From contig NC_135498.1 of assembly GCF_052857255.1 (NCBI RefSeq), positions 114,307,634 to 114,371,633 on the forward strand: a DNA stretch of 64,000 nucleotides, given 5' to 3'. Numbering within the stretch: the stretch's first letter is position 1; the number at the start of each line of letters is the position of its first letter. The notes below the pieces were generated by a model. The model made no database searches, was not told where the DNA came from, and worked only from the letters and a program-made list of their open reading frames with translations. Below are positions 1 to 10,306 of this stretch, one piece after another. The position numbers and the translations under genes were made by a program. The stretch comes from Amblyomma americanum. Taxonomy: Eukaryota > Arthropoda > Arachnida > Ixodida > Ixodidae.

Positions 1-1100
1 CCTTAAAGCTGCCTTAATGAAGAGATTTGAAGACCACGTATTTATTTGTATCATGCGCCACCAAATGAAAGTGCTTGCACTTTTTCAATTGGAATAAGTT
101 TGAATTTAAAACGCCGCTGCGCTAGCTCCGCTCACTTTGTACCCAGAATCGTCGGTGAAAACTCGAAGATGGCGCGCATATTTTGTTTCAAAATTCTCCA
201 GGAGGAGGCGCGCTCTTACCAGAAGAGTTATCCGCCTAGCGTGAGCACCAGGAATGGTCAAGGTACAGTCGCGACTTTCAAATGACCAAGGTGGGTTTAA
301 CCGCTGATGCGAATTCGAAGGTTAGTTCCTACAGGACAAAGTTAGGTATCCAGTCAGCCCGGCACTCAGAGCTCTTTCGAAGCCTCTGTAAAAGAGTTCC
401 CCTGGCTCCAAGCTCTCTCACGCGACCAAGTTGCATTGACACTTTGGTTACCGAAAGAAAATGGGCACTTTCACGGTGATTTGTGTGAAAATTTTAATCA
501 GTGGCAGATTTGAAAACATTGCTGCATTGCAGCATAATATAGTGCACATAAAAGGACTCGCTGTTCGTAACGACAAACCTGGGTATCTATTGCTTACCAA
601 GAAAAGCTTATGTTTGACTGGCAGAATTTGAGAGGCTCGCATTTGAATTCACAAAAATAATAAGTATTCTAAGACGGTCGTGTATTGAAGGCACTGGGAC
701 CTCAGGAGCAGGGATGACAACAGTCCGTTGTCAGCCAGGTGGAACACACAGCACGCGCAGCCACGGCAATGCCGCCACTAAACAGAATGTTTGAATCCGT
801 CTTTACAGTATATTCAGTGAACAAATAGAATAAAAATTCTGGATCATATGAATTATGCGTAGCTCTTTAGAAAATAAGTATTCAAAGTTAGGAAACATTT
901 CATGCTAAACTTTGTAATGAGTGAAATAAAACTCAACTGCTCACGCGAATCGCTTCAGGCGACATCGCAGTGCAGTAGTTCTCCGGTACATTTTGAGAGG
1001 TTTGGAAGGGCACAATTTATTTGGACATGGCGAAAACGAAAGTTAGAGGTGGTTTAGAAGAACTTTTAATTGGGGTTAAATGGCGCACACTAATTTAAAG
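1..1100. other. No gene recognised
   Basis: I see no coding signature, RNA gene or named repeat here. The short open frames have no domain, splice or composition support. Confidence 0.5.
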
Positions 1101-1296
1101 TGAGTGAGTGAGTGAGTGAGTAATAACTTTATTGAGTTCCGGCAGGGTTTAGCGCGACCGGGTGCAATTCTCCCACGCGGGGACGTCAAGTTCTTGTCTC
1201 TTCGCCGCCTCGAGGGCCTGCTGGATGGCCCAGAGTTGGTCGCTGAGGCTTGAGCTGCGCAGAGCGGCGGACCTCTTCACGAGAGGGTTTCGTGAT
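1101..1296 (-). mobile_element. LINE 3' end with (TGAG)n tail
   Basis: On the minus strand the last ~45 codons of a LINE ORF2 are readable (LSDQLWAIQQALEAAK, then DVPAWENC). A stop, an AATAAA-like signal and a short tetranucleotide tail (1101-1120) follow. This C terminus is typical of tick I- or R1-like LINEs. The element is strongly 5'-truncated and abuts the MITE at 1299. Confidence 0.65.
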
Positions 1297-1298
1297 TA

Positions 1299-1995
1299 GA
1301 CAGTTTTAGCTGTGCGTACGCAAGTGCTTGCGTACGCAAAGCGCTACGGCGCTGCGTGCGGTACACTGTCCGCTCCGAAGTATAGTTTTAGCTGGCCATG
1401 CCGTAGCGTCCTTCAGGCGCACGTAGCGCCATCTAGTGATAAGACGTCAAAGCACATCAACGCTCGGTTGAAGGAAATTTCATCCGTGATTACTGATAAC
1501 TACTGTGAGTGCATTGTGAGCCTTTTTTTGTTCCAAAAAGAAAAACTATGCAAACCGAAGAAAATGTAAGAACTGGCTAAAAGCCAGAAAACTGCTTCGC
1601 CAGGTGTCGTTGCTACGAGGAAAACACTGCATATAGTTAGGCCTAGTAGCTTGAAAATCACCAAATTATCTGAAAAACAGGGGCTAGTTATCGCTTATAC
1701 CGCTTTGTGTGGGCAAGAGTAGGCGAAATAAAAGCGAACCGCTACCATTTGAGCGAGCTATTGCGCCGGAGAATCCAGCGGCGACATGTATTTATTCCGA
1801 AGCGGGCGAGCAGGGCGCCGCCATCTTGTCAAAGTTAGCGTACGCAAGCCACGCAAGCGCCGCAACGCAAAGTCCGCTGGCTAGCGTACGCACGCAAGAC
1901 GCAGGGCTTGCGCTTGCGTTCTGCGCATGCGCACTACCGTCCCCGCAAACTCCTTGCGTACGCTAAGCCGTTGCGTGCGCACAGCTAAAACTGTC
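1299..1995. mobile_element. MITE with terminal inverted repeats and TA target site
   Basis: GACAGTTTTAGCTGTGCG at 1299 is repeated in inverse orientation ending at 1995 (one mismatch over about 25 bp). Both ends are flanked by TA (1297-1298, 1996-1997). Sub-terminal CGTACGCAAG motifs recur internally and form a perfect 11-bp stem at 1314-1337. No transposase is visible. TA duplication suggests Tc1/mariner-type mobilisation. Confidence 0.75.
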
Positions 1996-2188
1996 TATTA
2001 ACTCCGGTTGGTTGTGCCTTTCACTACCAGAGTATGTGTTTAAGTGTGGCTGCGTCCGTCTCGCCAACCTTGCAGGTGTTCGTGTTATATATTTCGGAGT
2101 AGAGCCTGTTGTATTGCAGCGCGGTCGGGTACGTGTTCGTTTTCGATTGCCTCCAGACGAATGCTTGTGCTCGACATAGTGTGCTCGA

Positions 2189-2358
<170 letters not shown>

Positions 2359-2395
2359 CCATTATTTTTAGTCTCGCCGCCGGTTGCTTGAATCA

Positions 2396-2772
2396 TATTG
2401 CCGCGAATATTTGCAGTGTTTGTTCGTTTTTCAAATCTGCCGCCACATCACTTATCGCTTTGTTTGCGACGCAAGACGAGACTAGATTTATCTCGATTGA
2501 TCGCAGCCACGCAGAGCTGATTCTACGTTCTTCCGGAATGTTCTAGTAACTTAGCGCTCTTTATCTCGAAAGTTCGCTATCAGCTTTAAATTGAGCATGG
2601 CCGACAGCGGCCGGCATTCTGTTCGACGACCGCCGAGCACGCTTGTAGCTTCGCCGCCGCCGAGTGATTAAGTCCATTTCGGGTGCAAGTCAGCCGAATA
2701 AACAGTTTTATTTTAGAAGACTCTTTCGTCCGTCTTCATCGCCGCTTCGACTGCCGTGACCACTACGTGACA
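2396..2772 (+). repeat. 5' LTR of gypsy A (left edge uncertain)
   Basis: It matches 5643-6017 closely, with about 20 differences by eye. It ends in ACGTGACA and carries AATAAA at 2697-2702. The homology fades at the left where the CA microsatellite begins, so the true start may be lost. Confidence 0.8.
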
Positions 2773-2774
2773 TC

Positions 2775-2790
2775 TGGTGGAGGTGCTGGG
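2775..2790 (+). promoter_or_regulatory. Primer-binding site of gypsy A
   Basis: TGGTGGAGGTGCTGGG starts two bases after the LTR and recurs at the same place in element D. I could not assign the primer tRNA. Confidence 0.6.
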
Positions 2791-2979
2791 TAGCCTTCCT
2801 TGTTCCGGACGCCCCCTTCAAGTCGTGAAGCCAGCCCTGAGCGCTTCGCACCCGAGGACGAGCCAGCAGCTCAGCGAGCCAGCCGACCTCTCCAGGGAGA
2901 GGAGCCTGAGTTCGGGAATCTGCCGGACCGCACAAGGCAGCGAAAAGACGCGGCTACGAGCACCGCAACCTAGCCGAAG

Positions 2980-4153
2980 ATGTCGACACCGATCATACTG
3001 CAGCAGCCGCGGGTGCTGCCAACTTTCAATGGATCCCTAGGCGAAGACCCGGAAGAATGGTTGGATCAATTTGAGCGCGCGGCGTCATTCAACAAGTGGG
3101 ATGATGCGGCAAAAATTGGACACGTGTTCTTCTCATTGGATGGCTCCGCACGCACGTGGCACGAAAGCTACGAGTCGTCCGTTACGACATGGGAGCTATT
3201 CAAGAGAGAACTATTGAAGGTATTCACCAGTGTCGTGAGGAAAGAAAGTGCCGAACGACTCCTCGAGTCCAGGATCCAGCTTCCGAATGAGCCCGTCCGC
3301 GGTTGCATCGAGGAGATGAAGCGCCTATTTCGCCGCGCCGACCCCGGGATGACCGAGGAAAAGAAACTTCAGTTTTTAATGCGTGGCGTAAAAGAACAAC
3401 TCTTTGCAAGCCTCGTCCGCCAGCTGCCAATAACAGTCGAGGAATTCATGCAAGACGCCTGCACGATTGAGAAGACCCTCGACGTCTGAGCTCGGCAGTA
3501 CAATCGTCCTTCCTCTGCCTGTGCAATCCGTTCGGACACGCCGGCCACCACCAGCGACAGCTTGCGGGAAGGTATCCGCGAAATCGTCCGAGAGGAGCTA
3601 CGCCGATTACTGCCATTCTCCCCACAGCCACAAGCAGCGACTCTGATAGACGTGGTACGGGAAGACGTGCAACAGGCACTTGGCACCCCGACGGCCACAG
3701 AACCCCAGGCCATGACCTACGCCGCTGCAGTGAGGACTGCCCAGCTCCAACGACAACACCCACGTCCTCCCCGAGATAAGCCACTTGTTCCACAACGCCG
3801 CCTCCCAGTCCCCGCCCGCCCAGCCTATGACCGACGCTCAAGCCCCAGGAAATGCGACGCCTGGAGAACTTCCGACAACCGGCCGTTGTGCTTCCATTGC
3901 GGTGAGGCCGGCCATATTCTTCGTCAGTGCCCGTACCGACGTATCGGTCTTCGAAGATTTGCCATTAATGCCCCACGACCATGCTTCGGGCAACGTCCGC
4001 AAGGAAATCGACGAGTACCTGCGTCGAGAAGAATACACGCCGAACCGCTTTTCGCGCTCACTATCGCCGTCAACCTCGCGCTTTGCGTCGCCACACCGCA
4101 GCTACGCAGCCGCGGTACGAGGAAGGTCTCCCAGCCACCGTAGGGGAAACTGA
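2980..4153 (+). pseudogene. Gag of gypsy A, one stop and one frameshift
   Basis: The first frame (2980-3489) is a retrotransposon Gag capsid domain with the usual tick motifs (FNGSLGEDPEEWLDQFERAA near the start; [12 protein letters not shown] later). TGA at 3487 breaks it. The same frame continues to a CCHC zinc knuckle (CFHCGEAGHILRQC, about 3890-3935), then a one-base loss near 3990 moves the basic C terminus to another frame that ends at 4153. Gag would bind and package the element RNA. Confidence 0.85.
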
Positions 4154-4349
4154 AGGCAGCAACCTCTGGAGGTGAGGTTGCTCAAGAGTGAAACGCCGAA
4201 TATCCTCCACCTACCACGCCCCATAAAGACGCTGCACTCGCGACGCCGCATGAAGAACCGGCACTCGCTGCACCGACGCCGCACACAATGAGAACCCCGA
4301 CCACGACGCAGGCTGCCTTGAAAACGACGCCGCCACCCAGAAGAGCTTC

Positions 4350-4880
4350 GACCACACGACCTCTATGGACCTCAAGAGCGGCTAGTGGCAAATTGAGGTC
4401 GACGAAAGAGATCGCGAGAAGACAGCATTCATCACTCCGGATGGGCTGTATGAGTTCAAGGTGATGCCATTTGGTCTCTGTTCCGCACCAGCGACGTTTC
4501 AGCAAGTAATGGATACAGTGCTGGCAGGCCTGAAGTGGCAAATTTGTCTGGTATATTTAGATGACGTCGTTGTCTTCGCCTCGAAATTTGAAGAGCACCT
4601 CAAAAGACTTCGAACTGTACTAGATGCAATCAAGTCGTCTGGCGTAACCTTGAAAGCAGAGAAATGCCACGTTGCTTACGAAGAGCTGCTGTTTCTAGGC
4701 CATATCGTTAGCAAGGAAGGAGTACGCCCAGAACCGCAGAAAACAGCTGCTATTGAAGTTTCCACCGCCGGCCGATAAGAAAGCAGTGCGCAGATTTCTC
4801 GGACTCTGCGCATTCTACCGACGATTTGTGAAAAACTATTCGCGCATCGCCGATCCTTGCACGAAGCAACTGGTGCAGAA
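4350..4880 (+). pseudogene. Reverse transcriptase fragment of gypsy A
   Basis: The palm domain is clear: LYEFKVMPFGLCSAPATFQQ and a YLDD catalytic box at 4554-4565. TAG at 4383-4385 replaces a conserved tyrosine. A one-base shift near 4758 precedes FLGLCAFYRRFVKNY. The sequence stops being pol near 4880. The junction upstream (about 4340) shows that protease and the RT fingers were deleted. Confidence 0.85.
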
Positions 4881-5204
4881 ATGCATTTTGACCGATTTTC
4901 CATAAAGCCCTCGCATTCTACATCCTCAATCTTTTTCCCTTCTGGAATCATCAGAATAACATGTATAAGCTATCCCCTTATAAACGCTGCCATATGCGTT
5001 ATGCGTTTTCAAAGACATTGCTGGTCTTTTCTATGTTATCGGTCGGAAAATTATGGCACTTGAAATTTTCTAAAAACCGTAACCATATACTCTCTTGGAA
5101 GCAAATTTAATTAACAATAATTAAGGCATACGACACTATGTTTCCAGCGATCGCTATGAAACCATGTAGTGTAAGCTCCATTGCGATCGTATCGATGGAC
5201 TCTC

Positions 5205-5448
5205 AGTATTTGAGGCCGCCGTAAGAGAAGGGATGAAGGAGGCTGTTAAAGAAAAAAAAAGGTGCCATAGCGGAGGGCTTCGGAATAATTTAGAACACCT
5301 GGGGATCTCTAACGTGCTCTGACATCGCACAGCACACGGGCGCCTTCTGCGTTTCTACTGCATCGAAACGCAGCCGCCGTGGTCGCGTTCGAGCCCGGGT
5401 ACTGCGGCTCAGTGGTAGAGCGTCCCAACCACTGAGCCACCGCGGCGG
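5205..5448 (-). mobile_element. tRNA-derived SINE, Ruka type
   Basis: Read on the minus strand it has the GGTGGCTCAGTGGTT A-box region, a B-box-like GGCTCGAACG at about 5387-5396 and the usual body (GTCAGAGCACGTTAGAGATCC). It lies inside gypsy A, so it is younger than that element. Confidence 0.75.
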
Positions 5449-5642
5449 GTAAAGTATGAAACGCAACGAGCTTTGAGTGAATATGTTAATTTTTGCGCTT
5501 CATATTTGTGGCCGAGACATGCATTATAGCATGTCGCGGTAATACAATTGGCAGCTAGATGTATGGGTGAAATATTCTTCATTAGGGACCTCCGACGTCT
5601 TGCGTTGCGTATCACCGAGGCCGACTGCTTCATTTTGTATTT

Positions 5643-6017
5643 ATACTGCCGCCAATATTTGCAGTGTTCGTTTTTCAAATCTGCCGCGACACCACCTTAT
5701 CGCTTTGTTTGCGACGCAAGACGCGACTAGATTTATCTCGATTGATCGCAGCCAGGCAGAGCTGATTCTACGTTGTTCCGGAATGTTATAGTAACTTTGC
5801 GCTCTTTATCTCGAAAGTTCGCTATCAGCTTTAAATTGAGCATGGCCGAAAGCGGCCGGCATTCTGTTCGACGACCGCCGAGCACGCTTGTAGCTTCGCC
5901 GCCGCCGAGTGATTCAGTCCATTTTGGGTGCAAGTCAGTCCAATGAACTGTTTTATTTTAGAAGACCCTTTCGTCCGTCTTCATCGCTGCTTCGACTGCC
6001 GTCACCACTACGTGACA
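5643..6017 (+). repeat. 3' LTR of gypsy A (left edge uncertain)
   Basis: Direct repeat of 2396-2772, ending in the same ACGTGACA. The polyadenylation hexamer is mutated to AATGAA. Confidence 0.8.
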
Positions 6018-7807
6018 ATGTCGATAGATGCTCGTCTCTAACTTTCTCTAGACGGGAATTAATGGCGCGTACAAAGACGAATACAGGTGGAGAACGACGC
6101 AGGACAAGTGTTTCTGTTCGTCTTTTTAAGCGCTGTTGTCCCCTGTCACAAATAGTGTAAAGACTGGGCGAGAGACAGGCTTACGAGCTTCAATGGCTTA
6201 ATCAATCGGCGCCAAGACACAAAACTGCACTGACACGTACACACATATACTATTATTTGTCGCGGCGCCGATTGCTTGAAACATGTCGAACCAACTTGCG
6301 CAACAGCACGTTCTATACCTGTTGATAGTCAGAGCTGTGCGGAACAGTAAACTCTGTCCAAACTGAAATCCGACCAATGAATATCATTTTTAAGACAAAG
6401 CTGTGACTTGCATCTACAATTACAGTGTCGATGCTGCTGTATCACGAAAACACAATGTTTGCTGACCAGTGTTAACGTTAGCGTGAGGCCAGATCGCCAT
6501 ATTGGGCGCGATTATCGCCATGATCGCCCTATGTTGACAGGTTTCTCTAGAAGATTAAAAATACTCCCTTATAAGGCTGGCAAGAAAAAACGTGTCCGAA
6601 AAGAAGTATTCTTTTCTAATATACTGGACCGAGTTAATTGTCCCCAAGTGGCCCGGATCGCGCAGAATTTGGCATATTTAGTCATCGTTCAAGTTCAACG
6701 TTTAGAATGTGCGGTGTAAAGAAAGATTTTATAAACTGTGTGAAGCCTCAAGGCGACTACGTTTCGGCATTGACTAATGAAGACCTTGAACGTTCGTGGC
6801 CGCCTACAGAACTCCACGGGATCACCTATGACACTTGCGGTGAAAATTTCTAGACAATCCAACTGTGCGGCACATGAGAAAATGAAGTTGTTACATTGTA
6901 TACCTCACCAAGAGAGGCGAGAAAAGGTAAAAGAGTGAGAAGGGATAATTTTCACATTTTTCACCCGTAGTTCTAGTGATCACTTCAGGCATGACTTAGA
7001 GATGCGACAGTCAAGTCCAGAACACGGTGCCACTGGAGACTGGAGTGAAGAAGAGCGAGAAAAAAGCGCACGCGACTAAATGGCGAGTGCAAGTGCTGCC
7101 ATTGTCAATCTTAATTCACGCATAACACTAGTTCTACTGGAAAGAGGACACTGCCGCGCTGTTGCACATAAAGACCCTCACTCAGCGGATAGCTAACCCT
7201 TTACCGAAAGATGGGTCTGTCGTACTATCAAGGCTAATTGTTGGTATTGGTAGCCGCAAAGCAAAACACACATATCGTGTGCATATCTTGAGATGTGGAG
7301 CATCCTGCAATTTTTTACAAATGCAGTGCCATTGCCATTGCAATACCTGCCATAACAACGTTAAAGCGCGCAGGGTATAAAACACTTCTATGAGGCACAA
7401 TGCGCGATACAGCACTTTCCGTGCTTGAACTGCTTCCTAACCGCACTCGAATGCAACAATCTCAGATAGACGAGTGGATAGATGGTCATGTGTTCCCAAT
7501 TCTCGCAAGAAATTTCGTATTTAACTTTGAAGAACGCCCCCGGCTCTCCTTGGACTCCTCGGCAACTCGTCGCCTCAAGCCCTGTTCCGGTTCTCGTCGT
7601 TGTTTCCTGGCTGTAGCATAGCCAGATTGGTTTTCACGGGTTGTGTGGGGCGCTTTCACTGGCTCGCAATGTCTTGTACACGTGTCTCTGGGTCCCTTCC
7701 ACATTGTCGCTACTATTCAGCAGGCCGCCTCCTTTCGTATGACATGAAAGCTCGCTTCTCTGATGGAATTCATAGTTTACGCGTTCTAACCGTATTAAAT
7801 GTTGAAA
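6018..7807. other. No gene recognised; short inverted repeat
   Basis: The only structure I see is a perfect 11-bp inverted pair, CAATCGGCGCC (6203-6213) and its complement (6264-6274), flanking a CA-rich loop. The right part resembles the sequence next to the CA tract at 2360-2400. Open frames here lack support. Confidence 0.4.
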
Positions 7808-7923
7808 GAACGAAACAACGCAACTAAAACGAGCGACCAGGCAAAGGAAAGGCACGCACTGTCCCGGCTCTTGTGCGGGTCTTTTTTTCCCTGTTTCTTT
7901 GTTTTAGTTGCGCTGTTTCGTTC
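7808..7923. repeat. Hairpin-forming inverted repeat, 23-bp arms
   Basis: The arms at 7808-7830 and 7901-7923 (GAACGAAACA/GCGCAACTAAAAC pattern) match with one mismatch around a 70-bp spacer. This could be a fold-back MITE. Confidence 0.7.
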
Positions 7924-8413
7924 CTTAAAGGTGCAGTGGAGCTGGCCTACTGTGCTATGAAGTTACCTTATTATTGTGACTAGTTAGAGCGCATTTTTGG
8001 TGCCCACACTGCAAGTGCGGGCTCAGACACTTCTTCCTTTTATTCTATTTGCCGTTTTGCTGATTGTGCAGGCTCATTGTGCCACCTCTTTCATACTGAT
8101 GTAGACGCCTACCACAAATGGCCAGAAATACGGGCTGACTTCTCCTCCTGGCGTTTTACGCTGCACCCACTACGAGAAGCTTTAGATTTGCGTTTTGATA
8201 GGCAATGCACGTGTCAGTGAGAGTAAGCGGTGCAGCTCTTCTAACTTTCACTAGTGCGAGTTCTTAGCCCCAAAGCAAGGCTATATTGCTTATTTGATGC
8301 AGAGCCACATGCCTATATGACCATTTATTACGTGAACACGATTCTATGTTCGGAACTTAGCATATAAATCTTAGGCGAAATAAAATCTAGCAGTTGTTTT
8401 TGGTATATATGTC

Positions 8414-8419
8414 TTTATT
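8414..8419 (-). other. Polyadenylation signal for the minus-strand exon
   Basis: AATAAA on the minus strand, 26 nt after the stop at 8446. Confidence 0.5.
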
Positions 8420-8445
8420 TACCCATTGAAGTGCTGGGCAGCAAA

Positions 8446-8613
8446 TTAAATGGTGTCGTAGCTGCCAGACCGGCGATTACGCTTGAGGAAAGCCTTGCAG
8501 AAGGAGCGGTAAACGGTGTATTTCCGTCCAGGGCAATTCCGCAAGTATACATCTCTGCAATCATCGGGAACTAGGCCGTCCATGGTGTATGTTTTTTTAC
8601 AGAAGCATGCATT
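8446..8613 (-). CDS. Terminal exon of a cysteine-rich secreted peptide gene
   Basis: On the minus strand a strong acceptor (GGTTTTTTTCTGCAG) precedes 55 codons and TAA. AATAAA follows 26 nt later (complement of 8414-8419). The peptide starts NACFCKKTYTMDG and carries five cysteines (C-x-C-x13-C-x7-C-x10-C), then a basic tail. This looks like the last exon of a tick secreted peptide (salivary or antimicrobial), but I cannot name the family. It does not match the class A evasin spacing. The upstream exons, which should lie at higher coordinates, were not found. Confidence 0.5.
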   Translation of the reverse strand, partial: NACFCKKTYTMDGLVPDDCRDVYLRNCPGRKYTVYRSFCKAFLKRNRRSGSYDTI

Positions 8614-8639
8614 CTGCAGAAAAAAACCGCATGACAATA

Positions 8640-9359
8640 ATAATAAAAATATTTAAGAAATAATATAAACAATAATAATGCTTTGTTTAGGCCGTACAAA
8701 TACATGACGCCGGAGGCCAGCAGTAAAGGCGGTCACAGTCGACAGCTTGACCAAACCGCTGGCCCCCTGAAACAATTGACAGCATGACACAAGCAAAGAA
8801 ACGATGTCTTTCTTAACTGACAGAAAACAAGATACATAACCTGAATGCATTATTAGTTTCGTTCTCACAAAATAATTACTATGAAAATATACAGAAGTGT
8901 GTTGATATCAAGTCGGCTACTTCACTTTCGAGGCTTGAATGAATATTGTAAAGTAGTTACACTCGCAATGTTGGTACTAAAGTAAAATATCACATGAACA
9001 AGAATCAGAGGACGCCAGGAAAATGGTCACTCCAGTTTAAGTTCGCTCATGTTGCCAAGGCAACAAGAAGTTCGCTCAGCGGAAATAGGCACGAAGCAAC
9101 CTATTTTGGTGAACAGTTTTAAGAAACGAGTGATTCTCAAAATATACTTATTTCACAACACGTAAATTTCCTTTTATTGACTCAATGTTTTGCGTTTCTC
9201 ATAAAATGGAGCATTTTATTGCAGTATCAAGGCTTTTAGTATTGCCGCCTTAGTGAGCAAAATGAGCTGCAGTTTGCTTTTAACCCTTTATATACTGTCG
9301 ATCCCACTTACAACGAACCTGACGGTCGCGTGGATTGCGTTCGTAGTCCCCAAGGTTCA
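8640..9359. other. No gene recognised, A/T-rich
   Basis: An ATAA-rich stretch at 8636-8690 is followed by ordinary sequence. An upstream exon of the minus-strand gene may hide here but none stands out. Confidence 0.4.
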
Positions 9360-9680
9360 CCCCCCGCGGTGGCTCAGTGGTTAGGGCGCTCGGCTACTGA
9401 TGCGGAGTTCCGGGTTCGAACCCGACCGCGGCGGCCGCGTTTCGATAGAGGCGAAACGCTAAGACACCCGTGCGCTGTGCGATGTCAGTGCACGTTAAAT
9501 ATAGATCCCCAGGTGGTCGAAATTATTCGGAAGCCCTACATTGCGGCACCTCTTCCTTCGTGCCTTCGCTCAGTTCCTCCTTTATTCTTCCCTTACGGCG
9601 TGGTTCGGGTGTCCGCCGAGATGCGAGACAGATACTCACCTATTTCCTTTCCCCCAAAACCAATTTTCATTTTTATTTCA
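9360..9680 (+). mobile_element. Full-length Ruka-type SINE
   Basis: It begins with a tRNA-like head: GTGGCTCAGTGGTTAGGGCG as A box and GGTTCGAACCC as B box (about 9413-9423). The conserved body follows (GTCAGTGCACGTTAAA, then GGTGGTCGAAATTATTCGG). It ends near the CCCCCAAAACCAATTTTC tail. Pol III transcription from the internal boxes is expected. Confidence 0.9.
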
Positions 9681-9760
9681 AGGTTCATAGTAAGTGGACC
9701 TCTGGCTTTACAGCCATATGTAGGAGCAAGGCAGCCATGTGGGCTAGTTGGTTGTGCATT

Positions 9761-9861
9761 TTGGTTTGAATAACGCACTACAAACTAACAAAACGACACC
9801 GCAACGAAGGACACAGGTTCCGGTGTCGTTTTGTAAGTGTGTACCGCGTTATTCAAACCAA
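9761..9861. repeat. Hairpin with 41-bp arms
   Basis: Arms 9761-9801 and 9821-9861 match at about 36 of 41 positions in inverse orientation (TTGGTTTGAATAACGC outside, AAAACGACACCG inside). The loop is 19 bp. It has the look of a fold-back element. Confidence 0.75.
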
Positions 9862-10306
9862 TATGTACGAGGTCTAACGAAACTCGCCTTCATATCTTAC
9901 TTCAGTTGTCATGAGCATCAGCTTCAGGAAAGAAGACCATATCACGGCGCTTTGCAAGCCTTCAAGAGCGGTCATGGGTAATATTCTTTGACAAGGCCCA
10001 AGTGCCACAAATTAAGCTGCATTATGAAGAGAATATTACTAATTGTGGTTGAAGCGTTCATGACAAATTGCGGAAACTATGGCTGAGCGGCAAATTATTT
10101 AAACGTCTTCAGCGGTGTATTGCCTGTATTCATGAAAATTTATATTTAAAAAGAAGGATAATTTTCCTGTATATATAAAGACCCCCTCAGGTAATTTTAT
10201 TTAGAAGGGTGCATGCTGCTCAAAAATCCCAAGTTTATACCTTAGACGAAATTCTTCGAAGGCCACAGTGGTCTAAAAGTGAAATTATTCCACATGGTCG
10301 CGCGAC

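Larger units (their letters stand above)
2396..6017 (+). mobile_element. Ty3/gypsy element A, internally deleted
   Basis: Two direct LTR copies flank a primer-binding-like site, a gag and a fragment of reverse transcriptase. Protease, the first part of RT, RNase H and integrase are missing. A minus-strand SINE and unassigned DNA (4890-5640) lie between the RT remnant and the 3' LTR. The gag start and primer-binding region resemble element D, so both belong to one broad tick family. Confidence 0.85.
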
